IMG/VR virus record: IMGVR_UViG_3300031787_000320
Span: 1-39,497 of that record
Length of the DNA: 39,497 nt
Reading direction: 5' to 3' (one strand)
Source: a virus
The notes below the pieces were generated by a model that saw only the letters and a program-made list of their open reading frames with translations, made no database searches and was not told the DNA's origin. This document shows positions 7,703-16,138 of the stretch, one piece after another; the stretch's first letter is position 1, and every line of letters starts with the position of its first letter. A program made the position numbers and the translations under genes.

Positions 7703-8851
7703 TTAGATAGTAGCGTAGATGGCACTATTAGGAAGCATCAGGTTGATGGCTTCATAGCACTCTATTCTAGCGGTAACCATGTTGGTCACGAAGTTGTTTT
7801 GATCTTCGAGACTCAATTCGATGTTCAATCCGTTCACTTCGATACGCTCAATGAATGAGTTATCAAGTACCAATGCTCGGGCATTCGGAATCCAGTTAAC
7901 GCCAACGATAGGCACGCCAACTAAATTCAAAGCACCGTTTGCACCGATACCCAATGAACCTGCACCGAGGTAGTAACCATTGGTGAAAGATTCAATCAGC
8001 AAAGTGCTATAAGTAGCATTGCTAACGAAGATTACAGAAGGACTGAAATCAGCAGCACGCTGGTTACCAATCAACTGAATCAAATCTCCGAGGTTGGTAG
8101 TTGCAGATGTAGTTGTTACACCTGTGGCAGCACCTGATACGGAAGTGAAGAAAGAGGCATTCTCTGCCTTAAAGAAATCACGAGTCAACAAACGTGGTAA
8201 CGTTTGGCTCATGAAAGGCAAAGATGCAAGCATTTGACGGCTAAACTTGCTGAATCCGGCAATGAACTGATTAACAGTCTTTACCTCGGTTAGAGAATAG
8301 TTGTTCTCTTGCTTCAATGAACCTTCCAACTGTGCAGCGATGTTGTTTGCGTTACCTGTAGCCTCACGATAGGTTACATAAAGTCCGGTAGGGCTTTGTA
8401 CGGTAGGCACATAATCACGGAAGTTTACTAACTGCGCAGGTTGGATAGCTTGACGGCTATTGTAAGTAGCAACAGAATCACCTGAAAGGTTAGAGGCTAA
8501 TGTCATGGTCTTAACCTCTGGCATTTCGATTATCACACGGCCATTCTTTTTGATTTCGGCTTCGATGTTACGACCATCCAATTTCTCGGCTAATGCTTCG
8601 TTAAAAGATTTTGCAGGATCAGGATTGCCTGCTTTCACCTTAGTGGTAAGGGCATCGAATTGAGACTGCATTGCGTTCTTAAATTCAGCAAGGTCAGCAG
8701 CAGAAGCAACTGATTCCAATTTGCTTTTAAGTTCGGCAACAACTGATTTTGCTTCTATTGCATCGGATTTTGCAGTGGCAGAGTTTGCCAGTACTTGCGT
8801 GAGGTTATCTCCGATTGATTTCACCTCCGCAGCGATTTGCTCTTGTGTCAT
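7703..8851 (-). CDS. Major capsid protein (HK97 fold)
   Basis: 382 residues. The first 100 or so are helical and charged (coiled-coil-like), fitting an N-terminal delta/scaffold domain that the protease would remove. The rest has the HK97-fold pattern: VNFRDYVPTVQSPTG and YREATGNANN (N-arm/E-loop region), LTEVKTVNQFIAGFSKFSRQ (spine-helix region), then GNQRAADFSPSVIFVSNATY, GVPIVGVNWIPNARALVLD and a closing IECYEAINLMLPNS. Follows the prohead protease with an ATGA overlap. The GVPIV.....PNA.LV.D pattern is common in Bacteroidota phage capsids. Confidence 0.9.
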   Translation of the reverse strand: MTQEQIAAEVKSIGDNLTQVLANSATAKSDAIEAKSVVAELKSKLESVASAADLAEFKNAMQSQFDALTTKVKAGNPDPAKSFNEALAEKLDGRNIEAEIKKNGRVIIEMPEVKTMTLASNLSGDSVATYNSRQAIQPAQLVNFRDYVPTVQSPTGLYVTYREATGNANNIAAQLEGSLKQENNYSLTEVKTVNQFIAGFSKFSRQMLASLPFMSQTLPRLLTRDFFKAENASFFTSVSGAATGVTTTSATTNLGDLIQLIGNQRAADFSPSVIFVSNATYSTLLIESFTNGYYLGAGSLGIGANGALNLVGVPIVGVNWIPNARALVLDNSFIERIEVNGLNIELSLEDQNNFVTNMVTARIECYEAINLMLPNSAIYATI

Positions 8852-9582
8852 TTTGTAGACAGTTTAAATTTGTTGTTTAATTGTTTAAGGGCCTCAAATA
8901 CAACCTTGTTATCTTCTACCGGGTCAAGTGACTGCTTCGCTGCGTCGGGTTGAGTGGTGAGTTCTGATATAGCCGTTTGTATTTGTTTTATTTCAAGTTC
9001 CAATAGTTGGAACGTTTCATCTGTGAATGTACCGTGTCTAAATGCTTTGTAAAGTGAATCCAATCTACCAATCAGCGTTTCTTTCACTTTCTCCGGCTCC
9101 ATTCCCTTATACATTGCGATTGTTGGAGTTTCAGGGTTGGCTGCCCATAGTACTGCACTACCTTCGTATAACATTAGTTCGGTAATGGTTCTCACACCTT
9201 CGGTTGTTGAATCTGATTTGATTGTACTGAACCCGATAGAGTGCTGATTAATTAGTTTAGCTTGGTAAAATTTAAGTATATCATCACCTGCTTCTGAATC
9301 AATAATTGGAGTTACCGCAATCAGCATATCACCTTCAACATACAATTCGGAAGGTTTACCGATTGCGGATTTCAAGGATGCCTTATGATCAATCAATGAC
9401 CAAACAAGGTTTTTCCCTTTCGGGCCACGTTGCTCAATGGTTCGTGTAAATGCTCCAGGTGCGATGATGTCATTGTCCAAATCAACATTACCCATTCTTG
9501 CCCACACGGCTTTAACCTTGCGGCTTTCCATGTCCACATCTTCCACATCATTCTTTACCTGCTTACATTGATACTGCTTCAT
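8848..9582 (-). CDS. Prohead maturation protease (HK97 gp4 / S78-U35 type)
   Basis: 244 residues. The protease core spans about residues 10-160: VWARMGNVDLDNDIIAPGAF is the typical 'D..GD.i.pGAF' motif, followed by the catalytic His in SLIDHKASLKSAIGK (His66) and Ser in INQHSIGF (Ser115). It cleaves scaffold and capsid delta domains during head maturation. The region after residue 165 is helical and charged, possibly contributing a scaffold tail. Overlaps the minor head protein by 20 bases and the capsid gene by 4 bases. Confidence 0.88.
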   Translation of the reverse strand: MKQYQCKQVKNDVEDVDMESRKVKAVWARMGNVDLDNDIIAPGAFTRTIEQRGPKGKNLVWSLIDHKASLKSAIGKPSELYVEGDMLIAVTPIIDSEAGDDILKFYQAKLINQHSIGFSTIKSDSTTEGVRTITELMLYEGSAVLWAANPETPTIAMYKGMEPEKVKETLIGRLDSLYKAFRHGTFTDETFQLLELEIKQIQTAISELTTQPDAAKQSLDPVEDNKVVFEALKQLNNKFKLSTK

Positions 9583-10423
9583 TGATTAAACTTTGTAATT
9601 GCAAAAATAACGAGTTATTCCATAGATTCCACATGGTGCCAGCCGGCCCACGAAGGTTGCCCGTAATTTCAACGGGTCTATCTTGTGAATCTCTTACAAC
9701 TTCAAATCCAACGGTGCATCTACAGTTACATACATTGCCTGCGCTTCCATTGGGATCACCTGGATATTCCATGATGTCAATACTTGTCATACCTGGAACG
9801 GTGAAAGGCATATCTGTAGGAACTTGTTTACCGTCCATGTGTAGATGGTCGAACTTATCACGTGGGATGCGCCTTGTTCTATCATCGTTTACCGAAATCC
9901 ATTCTTTCACGGTTTGCAGTCCGGTAGATACTGCGCCAAGTAACGCTCCCTGATTTGCTGCCCGTGTTGTTTCAGTTCGTGCGATTAATTCTGCCCGGTA
10001 CGCATTGATGCCTAACTTTTCAAGTTCCTTCATCATGTCATTGATGCTCCAACCTTCTTGCATGCCCTTTGTGAGAATTTTTCTCATATTATCACGGGTA
10101 GTGTCCGTTATTTCACCCGTTAACTTCTGCAAACCACCTTCCAGCAGCATCTTTATAACAATCGCCCATCTTTGTTGCGGAGTTAACTCTTGCTTCATCC
10201 CGGCACTGCGCAGCACCTTGTCATAAGTGTACCTAGCCATTTGCTGACCTGCCCCCTGATGAAGTGAACGGATGGCACGCTTCAAACCTTCTTCATCCGG
10301 TATTTCACCGTTAAGTATTTGGCGGCATTGCTTATCAAGTTCCTTCTTGATAATCACCCGGTATTTCTTACGGTATTTGTTATAGAGCTGGCGGTACATC
10401 AACAGGTAAGTTGGTGAAATCAT
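9563..10423 (-). CDS. Minor head protein (SPP1 gp7 / Mu gpF-like)
   Basis: 286 residues. Contains ELIARTETTRAANQGALLGA and, further on, VKEWISVNDDRTR, HLHMDGKQV, FTVPG and PGDPNGSAGNVCNCRC. This is the standard signature of SPP1 gp7/Mu F-like head morphogenesis proteins (ART E...A.n.g, K.W....D.RTR..H..ldG..., P.......NCRC). It binds the portal and enters the head. The start overlaps the portal gene by 44 bases; the internal ATG at 10399 is an alternative start. Confidence 0.88.
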   Translation of the reverse strand: MISPTYLLMYRQLYNKYRKKYRVIIKKELDKQCRQILNGEIPDEEGLKRAIRSLHQGAGQQMARYTYDKVLRSAGMKQELTPQQRWAIVIKMLLEGGLQKLTGEITDTTRDNMRKILTKGMQEGWSINDMMKELEKLGINAYRAELIARTETTRAANQGALLGAVSTGLQTVKEWISVNDDRTRRIPRDKFDHLHMDGKQVPTDMPFTVPGMTSIDIMEYPGDPNGSAGNVCNCRCTVGFEVVRDSQDRPVEITGNLRGPAGTMWNLWNNSLFLQLQSLINEAVSM

Positions 10424-11744
10424 CTAACGGCTGCAACCCAGAAGGGATGTATAACTTTTGGTAATCTTCTATAGGAACATTCGGGTCAGGTGCAAGGCCC
10501 TGAATCTTTAACTTTTGTTCGGGAGTTAACCACCATGCGGTATTAAGCCATGTAGCTTGTTCACCTCTATTCGCTTCCAACTCCTGATATACGGTCATAT
10601 CGAAGTCAACGCAAATATCTGTGTCCTTGTAACCCCAATCGGAGTACAACTTGCGGTTAATGTTATCACGGATTGCGACAAGTTCGGGAAGAACGGCACG
10701 AAGGGTGAGAGATTTCTCCGCTTCTTTCATGTTGTTGTATGTCGCAGCTTCTTGGCTTCCAAGCAGTACGGGTGGTACACCGTAAATTGAGCAAAGTGCT
10801 TCTTTATCCCATTTCTCTGATTCTATTAGCTGCAAATCTTTCGCCGGCAAGCCCATTTGCGCCCATCCTACTTTGTAACCCGATACTGCAGTACTTCCGT
10901 ACTTCCCGGCTCCCGTATTCGTAGATATTGACTGCTTTAGTGCCTGTGCCTGACTTGCACCGGACAATGGGTCGAAGCGTACATCGTCCATGTATAGCAC
11001 ACCTAGCGGCCCCATGTTGTCAAACATTGCTACGCTTGCTTCTTTTGATGAATTTGAACGGGTCAGCACCTTACTTGCAGCACGTAGCGGTGAAAGGCCG
11101 TATAACTGCCCTCCCGTTGCTGACCATTCTGGATTGAAATACTTATCATGCAGAATTTCCAGCGTATTGAACGGGATGTACTGCCCGTAGTAAAGTTGAT
11201 AGGCCACTTTCTTTGGTGGGAATTGGTCAATATCCACCTTAACTGCCATGTACTGACTAGGAAGCATATAAACCTCTAACGGCTTACCCTTGTTCACCGA
11301 TGCTTCACCAACCATCTTTGCGTACATGAATGCGTTGCCCGTTATCTTCTTAAACCCTACCCATTGTTCGATGATGTCGGCCCATGTATCATCACTGTTC
11401 GGGTATTTCAGCATTTCTTCTAACCTCACATCCTTATACGGCTCTAACGCTTGTTCTTTGAGTTCGTATAGCTTCCGCATATCCGGCTCACGGTCCAGGA
11501 GCATTGCCTTGTATCTTTTAGCGGCATCCTTATTCTTTATCCGGTACACTCCCCACGGAGCAACCTTCGCTTTTTGCGTAATTAGTGTAATGATAGCATA
11601 GACAAGATCATTGCCCATGTAACTATCTTTCACGATTTCGGCTTGGTTCTGCCCGTCCCAAGTTAACAGACCACGCTCTACCGAAATTTGAACAGGTGAT
11701 TTTATAGGTGCAGCTTTGCGCTTAAGAAAATCAAATACCCCCAT
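10380..11744 (-). CDS. Portal protein (HK97 family, phage_portal PF04860)
   Basis: 454 residues. The pattern DLVYAIITLITQKAKVAPWG (N-terminal A....I......ap), ITGNAFMYAKMVG (GNay), YGLSPLRAASKVL (GlSpl), and later EALCSIYGVPPVLLG with YNNMKEAEKSLTLRAVLPEL (I...fgvPp.llG... t.nn.e.....f....l.P) is diagnostic of HK97-type portals. It forms the dodecameric ring through which TerL packages DNA. Immediately downstream of the terminase, upstream of the minor head protein. Confidence 0.92.
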   Translation of the reverse strand: MGVFDFLKRKAAPIKSPVQISVERGLLTWDGQNQAEIVKDSYMGNDLVYAIITLITQKAKVAPWGVYRIKNKDAAKRYKAMLLDREPDMRKLYELKEQALEPYKDVRLEEMLKYPNSDDTWADIIEQWVGFKKITGNAFMYAKMVGEASVNKGKPLEVYMLPSQYMAVKVDIDQFPPKKVAYQLYYGQYIPFNTLEILHDKYFNPEWSATGGQLYGLSPLRAASKVLTRSNSSKEASVAMFDNMGPLGVLYMDDVRFDPLSGASQAQALKQSISTNTGAGKYGSTAVSGYKVGWAQMGLPAKDLQLIESEKWDKEALCSIYGVPPVLLGSQEAATYNNMKEAEKSLTLRAVLPELVAIRDNINRKLYSDWGYKDTDICVDFDMTVYQELEANRGEQATWLNTAWWLTPEQKLKIQGLAPDPNVPIEDYQKLYIPSGLQPLDDFTNLPVDVPPAL

Positions 11745-11780
11745 ATTAAAGATTTAGTAACAAAATTACACCGAATTACC

Positions 11781-13763
11781 TTACCAAACGGCTACCTGGA
11801 ATTGTGGCTTGTGTAGATGGGTGAAGATGGCATATCTCATAGCATCGCAATTATGGACTAATATCCCGTTAGCAAAATACTCATGCTCATCTTCAACGCT
11901 TAGGTCGTAAACTCTTTCCTGCCAACTTGTAACGCACTCGAAGTTCTTTAGCTTTGCAGTTTGGATGGCAGAACTTTGAATGCTTTGTTTTTGCGATGTA
12001 TTCATTTCCGCAATGCATGCATTTTGATTCAATAGATAATGGTTTCCCGAAGTTGTTTTTAGCTGCATGTTGTTTGTGCCATTCGATACCTTCTGCACTT
12101 TTATGCCATTGCTTTGCTGCTTCAATTCCTTTTGCATAGAACTCTTTGAACTTTTCAGGGTTGTCTTTAATCCTTTGTTTAATATGCTTACTAAGATGTG
12201 TAGAGGATTTGATTTTTTCAAGGTTAGATATTTGATTATTCCATGAATTCCCATCTTTATGATGAATATGATACCCTTTTTCTCTTTTCCCGTTGTAGTG
12301 TTCCCAAACGTACCAATGCATGTGTAGTGGCCCATTTGTGAAATACCTTGCTCCGGGATGTAATGTGAATGGTCTGCCATTAAATGTTTGATATGGCTTA
12401 CCGTTTCCATTAATTCTAATTTCGAAATCTTTGTCCATTCGTTTTGAGTATAAATTAAATGATTTGAAGTACAATGCAAATATACCGAATGCGTATCGAA
12501 TTGCATCAAATACTTTTGCACTTGTTTCACTCCGTTATTATGCACGGCATACACTTTTTTATACCCATTCCTTGTTAATACTAAATCGCCTACTTTTATT
12601 TCATCAATTCTTTTTTGACCATTAATTGTTGTTATTTGTGTTTCGCCTACAAAACATGCATCGTCAAATTCTTTAACAGGTTCATCCACAACATTGTCAT
12701 TCTTGTCCTTCTTCCACTTATACGATTGCAGTTCCCTGATTAGTTCCCTGCTATCTTTGTGAACGTACAATGGATATGATTTCACTTTCAGTATCCCCGG
12801 CCATACTTCCTTATTCGCTTGTTGCGCATTGATACCGCCTCTGTATAGTTCCTCAATGCTTTTCGGCTCTGCCGCATCGCAGTACACGGGTTTGCGGTCA
12901 TGGATGTAATCTTTCACCTCCTTTATCATTTCGGATGGGGTTAACCCTGACTTGTATAGTAATTGTTGCACATAGTTAGCACCTTCGTAATGTACCACCT
13001 TAACAAGTGCCAATGGGTGAACATATCCAAAGTCCAACCCATAGAACACATCACCACCTTCGGGCAGTTGGTCGGTTATTTGCCATTGTGTGTAAATTAT
13101 CTCCTTTGCTGCCCCACGTTCCCCCAAGCCGTACACCTTCCACATAAAGTCATCGGGTAGGTTCTTATACCCCTCAATGATGCCTATCTGCATTGGGGAA
13201 AGGTTCGGTAAATTGTTTAAATAGGTAGAATGTATCCTAGCGTTATTCGGATTGTCGGCTACATCGTACACCCAAGAAACGAAGTCGGCAGGGTTCCAAT
13301 CGAGGAATATCTTGCCCGTTGTCCGCATTGCCAACTGGTCAAATAATGACTTTCTAATCAGGTTCGCTTCATTGATGAATAGTATATCCCTGCCCGGTCC
13401 ACGTGCTTTCCCCTCATCTTCAAGTCCGAATAGTTCAATATAACTGCCATTGCGGAACTTATACACAAAGTCGGTGAAGGAGAATGAGTCATCATCCCAA
13501 ATGCCCCAATCAGTCATAATCTGCCTAAAATCACGATATGCTCCACGTTTGATGTGGGGTAAGGAGTGCGATACGATGCTTATACGTTTGCCAGGCTCAT
13601 CCATTGCTATCAGTACCAATAACTGCACTTCGGAGTATGACTTCGAACTACGGCTTCCTCCCTCATTGCAGATAATGGGTGCCGGGCCTTTATACGCTTT
13701 GAGATTCTCAAAGAATACCGGGGTTGCTTTAATTGGTTTTAATACCACACTCTTTAAATTCAT
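11781..13763 (-). CDS. terL: Terminase large subunit with in-frame intein (660 aa precursor)
   Basis: Packaging motor. ATPase part: Walker A variant GGSRSSKS (residues 35-42), Walker B-like DILFINEA (126-133), as in the PBSX XtmB-like terminases. Nuclease part: GLDFGYVHP (Asp244), VYCDAAEP (Asp296) and the split final motif FDDA...CDAMRYA (Asp367/368 and Asp640). Residues 370-638 are an intein placed inside that last active-site motif. After removal the exteins join as FDDACDAMRYA, giving a mature protein of about 391 residues, a normal size for this family. An HNH endonuclease gene lies in another frame within the intein. The start overlaps the upstream methyltransferase gene by 35 bases. 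Confidence 0.92.
   Translation of the reverse strand: MNLKSVVLKPIKATPVFFENLKAYKGPAPIICNEGGSRSSKSYSEVQLLVLIAMDEPGKRISIVSHSLPHIKRGAYRDFRQIMTDWGIWDDDSFSFTDFVYKFRNGSYIELFGLEDEGKARGPGRDILFINEANLIRKSLFDQLAMRTTGKIFLDWNPADFVSWVYDVADNPNNARIHSTYLNNLPNLSPMQIGIIEGYKNLPDDFMWKVYGLGERGAAKEIIYTQWQITDQLPEGGDVFYGLDFGYVHPLALVKVVHYEGANYVQQLLYKSGLTPSEMIKEVKDYIHDRKPVYCDAAEPKSIEELYRGGINAQQANKEVWPGILKVKSYPLYVHKDSRELIRELQSYKWKKDKNDNVVDEPVKEFDDACFVGETQITTINGQKRIDEIKVGDLVLTRNGYKKVYAVHNNGVKQVQKYLMQFDTHSVYLHCTSNHLIYTQNEWTKISKLELMETVSHIKHLMADHSHYIPEQGISQMGHYTCIGTFGNTTTGKEKKGIIFIIKMGIHGIIKYLTLKKSNPLHILVSILNKGLKTTLKSSKSSMQKELKQQSNGIKVQKVSNGTNNMQLKTTSGNHYLLNQNACIAEMNTSQKQSIQSSAIQTAKLKNFECVTSWQERVYDLSVEDEHEYFANGILVHNCDAMRYAIFTHLHKPQFQVAVW
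11850..12656 (-). other. Intein in TerL (269 codons)
   Basis: Self-splicing element. The N-terminal block A starts with Cys370 (CFVGETQI), followed by IDEIKVGDLVLT and a block B-like YLHCTSNHLIYT (His at the T..H position). The C-terminal blocks F/G are RVYDLSVEDEHEYFANG followed by ILVHN, then Cys639 as the +1 residue. These are the canonical Hint features. Between block B and block F the intein frame is open for about 165 codons, but the sequence is low-complexity, Lys/Ser/Thr/Gln-rich and resembles no endonuclease. The real HNH protein is encoded there in another frame. Boundaries follow from the conserved terminal residues. Confidence 0.9.
11893..12438 (-). CDS. HNH homing endonuclease nested out of frame inside the intein
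   Basis: 181 residues from an ATG at 12438; the upstream part of the open frame has only a TTG start. HNH_3-type core: HMHWYVWEHYNGKREKGYHI then HHKDGNSWNNQISNLEKI (His41, His59/60, Asn67/68, Asn72). The C-terminal Zn-ribbon-like motif has CMHCG (Cys140, Cys143) and FCHPNC (Cys157, Cys161). HNH proteins of this kind nick or cut DNA at homing sites. The reading frame is -1 relative to terL, and both frames are open throughout. It covers intein codons 442-624, between splicing blocks B and G. It must be translated from its own start, since the intein frame runs through without it. Confidence 0.88.
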   Translation of the reverse strand: MDKDFEIRINGNGKPYQTFNGRPFTLHPGARYFTNGPLHMHWYVWEHYNGKREKGYHIHHKDGNSWNNQISNLEKIKSSTHLSKHIKQRIKDNPEKFKEFYAKGIEAAKQWHKSAEGIEWHKQHAAKNNFGKPLSIESKCMHCGNEYIAKTKHSKFCHPNCKAKELRVRYKLAGKSLRPKR

Positions 13764-14307
13764 CTAACGTGCAAAATGTTTCTTTATTCTTTTGAAGTAC
13801 CGAATAGACATTCCAGCCATCTGTATAATTGCCCATAGCAGCAACGCTACCGACAGAAAGCAGAGTATAACCGCATATTTCAGCAAGTCTTTTGTAGAAA
13901 TCTTCTGTGTAGTAGTTGAATCCATGTCCTGGCCAGTTGCCTGTTTTTGGGTTTTCTGATATGATGTATCCTCCCACTTTAACGAGGTTGTGCTTGTTCT
14001 TCCAGCAGTTGTATATGGCCTTGATGTCGTGCTTCCCGTTTGTTCCAACGTGTTCGGATGTGCCGGCATCCACAAGTAAATCAAACTGCTTTTCGAATTT
14101 GTGTAGCTTGGATAAGTCCAGCGGGGTGCTTCCATTCTCCCCTGATATGTCAATGGATTCGTAGTCTTTGCCGGCATAGTATGAATCTTTGGTGTAAGGT
14201 GCGGGCAATGGTACCCGGTAATCATTCTGCGCTCCTAAATCTACCACCGATTGAACGTGTGGTAAGTAGGGGTCGATTATGCGTGTTGTTTCGTGTGTGT
14301 AGCCCAT
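13729..14307 (-). CDS. SAM-dependent methyltransferase-like protein
   Basis: 192 residues. SVVDLGAQNDY resembles motif I (DLGxxx), followed by YESIDISGENGSTPLDLSKL (an acidic residue ending strand 2, then a D.L motif) and FDLLVDAGTSEHV (motif IV region, as in FDlV...TSEHV). KVGGYIISENPKTGNWPGHG fits the 'GG.ii...P' strand. The target is unknown. It sits between a small protein and terL at the end of the glycosyltransferase cluster. The start forms a TAATG overlap with the upstream gene, and the end overlaps terL by 35 bases. Confidence 0.7.
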   Translation of the reverse strand: MGYTHETTRIIDPYLPHVQSVVDLGAQNDYRVPLPAPYTKDSYYAGKDYESIDISGENGSTPLDLSKLHKFEKQFDLLVDAGTSEHVGTNGKHDIKAIYNCWKNKHNLVKVGGYIISENPKTGNWPGHGFNYYTEDFYKRLAEICGYTLLSVGSVAAMGNYTDGWNVYSVLQKNKETFCTLDEFKECGIKTN

Positions 14308-14483
14308 TATGGTTGTGTTTCTTTAGGTTTAGAGAATGTTTCATCGAATGCCCGAACTGCGTTATTTGCTTCAAACCATGCCGATTCCCATCCTGCATTT
14401 GGTTTCTTTATGCACTCAACATAAACAAGTAACCACAACTGAGTTCTTTGTCGTTTATTTAATTCTTCGTGTGTGTATTCCAT
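14307..14483 (-). CDS. Small hypothetical protein (58 aa)
   Basis: Starts at the ATG at 14483 (MEYTHEELNKRQRTQLW) and ends with a TAATG overlap with the next gene, so it fits the operon exactly. Mostly helical; WESAWFEANNAVRAFDETF resembles the short 'aW......a...fde.f' helical proteins often seen beside methyltransferase genes in Bacteroidota phages. No function can be assigned. Confidence 0.65.
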   Translation of the reverse strand: MEYTHEELNKRQRTQLWLLVYVECIKKPNAGWESAWFEANNAVRAFDETFSKPKETQP

Positions 14484-14486
14484 AGT

Positions 14487-15209
14487 TTAATCTTTAACCC
14501 CCCAATTTATGAAATAAGGTTCAACAGGCAAATAGTGCCTGTATGCTAATCCACCATACGGCTGCACCGGAATACCTGTCATGTTCATCAACCCTGATAA
14601 TAACGCCTGGTCATGTCTGCTGCTAACGTAATGCGGATTCTTGCTTTCATTGTGGTGGAAGCAGTTCTCCTTTGCCCCTTGTATCCACTTTTCAAAGATA
14701 GGCATCGTTGCAGGATGGTCGAAGTCGAACATGATGCAACAAGCCATTATCTGATACATTTGTTTGATTTCTGTGTAGTCCTTTAACCCTAACCATGCGA
14801 TTTGATGGTCTGGCATGTATTTGTGAAGTTCGTGTCCTTCATTATCCCATGCAACTATACCATGTTCGGCTGCTAACGCCCAGAGCGGATCGGGGTTTTG
14901 ATGTACCCGGATTGTGGAATCGCACCAAATTATCTTCCGGTATCCTTTCTCCAACGCTTCGGCTACCATAAACGGCTTGAACTGGTATGGCATATTCTGA
15001 TGATTCCATGACTTGCCCCATCGCTTTGATTCCGGCCAATCGCCAAGGATTATTTTGCGTTCCAGGTATTCATCAACATATCCATCAACACTACGCAGGT
15101 GAGTGTCATAGTCGGGTGCCTTTCGGTCAATACTGCGTATTAATCCTAACTGCGCCTCATTGTAGTTTTCCCTACCGGTGGAGGAAAGGGATACGATTAC
15201 CTTGCCCAT
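14487..15209 (-). CDS. Glycosyltransferase-like protein (GT-A type)
   Basis: 240 residues. KIIWCDSTIRV contains an Asp-x-x-x motif after a hydrophobic strand, in the place where GT-A enzymes carry the DxD metal-binding motif. QFKPFMVAEALEKGYRKIIW resembles the 'KP..i.eaL...y..v.w.D' helix-strand of GT-A nucleotide-sugar transferases. Later FDFDHPATMPIFEKW and SSRHDQALLSGLM (HDQ...l) fit the acceptor side, as in DUF1647-like or capsule-type transferases. The exact family is uncertain. Overlaps the FkbM-like gene by 13 bases. Confidence 0.65.
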   Translation of the reverse strand: MGKVIVSLSSTGRENYNEAQLGLIRSIDRKAPDYDTHLRSVDGYVDEYLERKIILGDWPESKRWGKSWNHQNMPYQFKPFMVAEALEKGYRKIIWCDSTIRVHQNPDPLWALAAEHGIVAWDNEGHELHKYMPDHQIAWLGLKDYTEIKQMYQIMACCIMFDFDHPATMPIFEKWIQGAKENCFHHNESKNPHYVSSRHDQALLSGLMNMTGIPVQPYGGLAYRHYLPVEPYFINWGVKD

Positions 15210-15796
15210 ATTACGTTTTCAAGATTGTTAAGTAATTTTTTGGTCAGACCTGCCTTATTGCAGTATTCTTTAATCAACTGAAATAAGTCAGGGTTAGAGT
15301 TATGCTCAATGCAAACCATGTCAGTATATTTGAGATCAATCTGTTCCAATATCTCATAGTCCACCCCTTCTGCATCAATACTTATGAAATCAAAGAACTT
15401 AAACGGGGAATGTTTGAGTAGTGTTTTGTAAGTCCATACCTCTGTCATACGTTCTTTGAACTCCACCCCCGGCCAACGCTTTAACTCTGTTTTCTTAATA
15501 GTGGATAGCAGCGACACATCCCCAGCGTTGAGGTGGTTGCCCATTTCGTGAAACGTACAATGCCCATCTTCCGTACCAATAGCAACATTGAACTTTTTCA
15601 ACCCGTAACGTACTTTGATACGGTTAAATGCTTCTTCGCTTGGTTCTACAAGTACACCGCTCCACCCCTGTAATTGCAGGGCATAGGTATTGGACAAAGT
15701 TTGTCCATCGTTTGCACCTATGTCAAGAAAGAACCCTTTGCGGTTACCGAAGTATTGCAGGATGATGTCCTGTTCGTTATTTTGGGAGTATCTCAT
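15197..15796 (-). CDS. FkbM-family methyltransferase
   Basis: 199 residues. FFLDIGANDGQTLSNT is the FkbM motif I (fDvGAn.G..s..t), and GVLVEPSEEAF is the 'EP....' strand. FISIDAEGVDYEILE matches the highly conserved 'KID.EG.E..vl' motif, with Ser in place of Lys. CIEHNSN is the later E-rich strand. FkbM enzymes O-methylate sugars or other small hydroxyls, so it may act on the glycans made by the neighbouring transferases. ATGA overlap with the gene upstream. Confidence 0.88.
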   Translation of the reverse strand: MRYSQNNEQDIILQYFGNRKGFFLDIGANDGQTLSNTYALQLQGWSGVLVEPSEEAFNRIKVRYGLKKFNVAIGTEDGHCTFHEMGNHLNAGDVSLLSTIKKTELKRWPGVEFKERMTEVWTYKTLLKHSPFKFFDFISIDAEGVDYEILEQIDLKYTDMVCIEHNSNPDLFQLIKEYCNKAGLTKKLLNNLENVIWAR

Positions 15797-16134
15797 TTGC
15801 CGAAGGTTTTGGTGTAGTATTCTTCACAACGTATTGCGTTGGTTGGTACATCTTGCCCTCCATCCCAATACGCATTCTCTATCTGCTCCCTTTCCATTTG
15901 TTTGGCTTGTTCAAGTATTTTAATTGCAGAATCTTGAACAGCCCCATCAACTTTTATATTTAACTTTCTTATTTCTTGTTCCAACCATTCTACTGCTGTC
16001 TGTTGTGCCATACTTGGTAGTTCGATTGGGGTTAGCTGTTCTAAAACTTCATCAAAAGTTAAATTAGGTTGACATCTTGCTATGTCCATAGCAAATTTTA
16101 CTTCAAATTCTGTGTATAGTTTCTGTTGTGCCAT
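15793..16134 (-). CDS. Small two-module protein of Bacteroidota phages (113 aa)
   Basis: Start chosen at the ATG at 16134 (MAQQKLYTEFEV), four bases after the upstream gene. It contains two modules that occur separately elsewhere here: KLYTEFEVKFAMDIAR...LTPIELPS, shared with 16891-17124, and MAQQTAVEWLEQE...EQAKQMEREQ, shared with 25001-25318. Such small helical proteins are frequent in Bacteroidota phages and have no known function. Ends in an ATGA overlap with the FkbM gene. Confidence 0.7.
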   Translation of the reverse strand: MAQQKLYTEFEVKFAMDIARCQPNLTFDEVLEQLTPIELPSMAQQTAVEWLEQEIRKLNIKVDGAVQDSAIKILEQAKQMEREQIENAYWDGGQDVPTNAIRCEEYYTKTFGK

Positions 16135-16138
16135 AGGT

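Noticed and set aside
11761-11788. Promoter before the portal gene
   Set aside because: TAATTTTG is present on the minus strand, but the upstream TTTG is only 16 bases away, shorter than the 19-21 seen at the other sites, so it may be chance.
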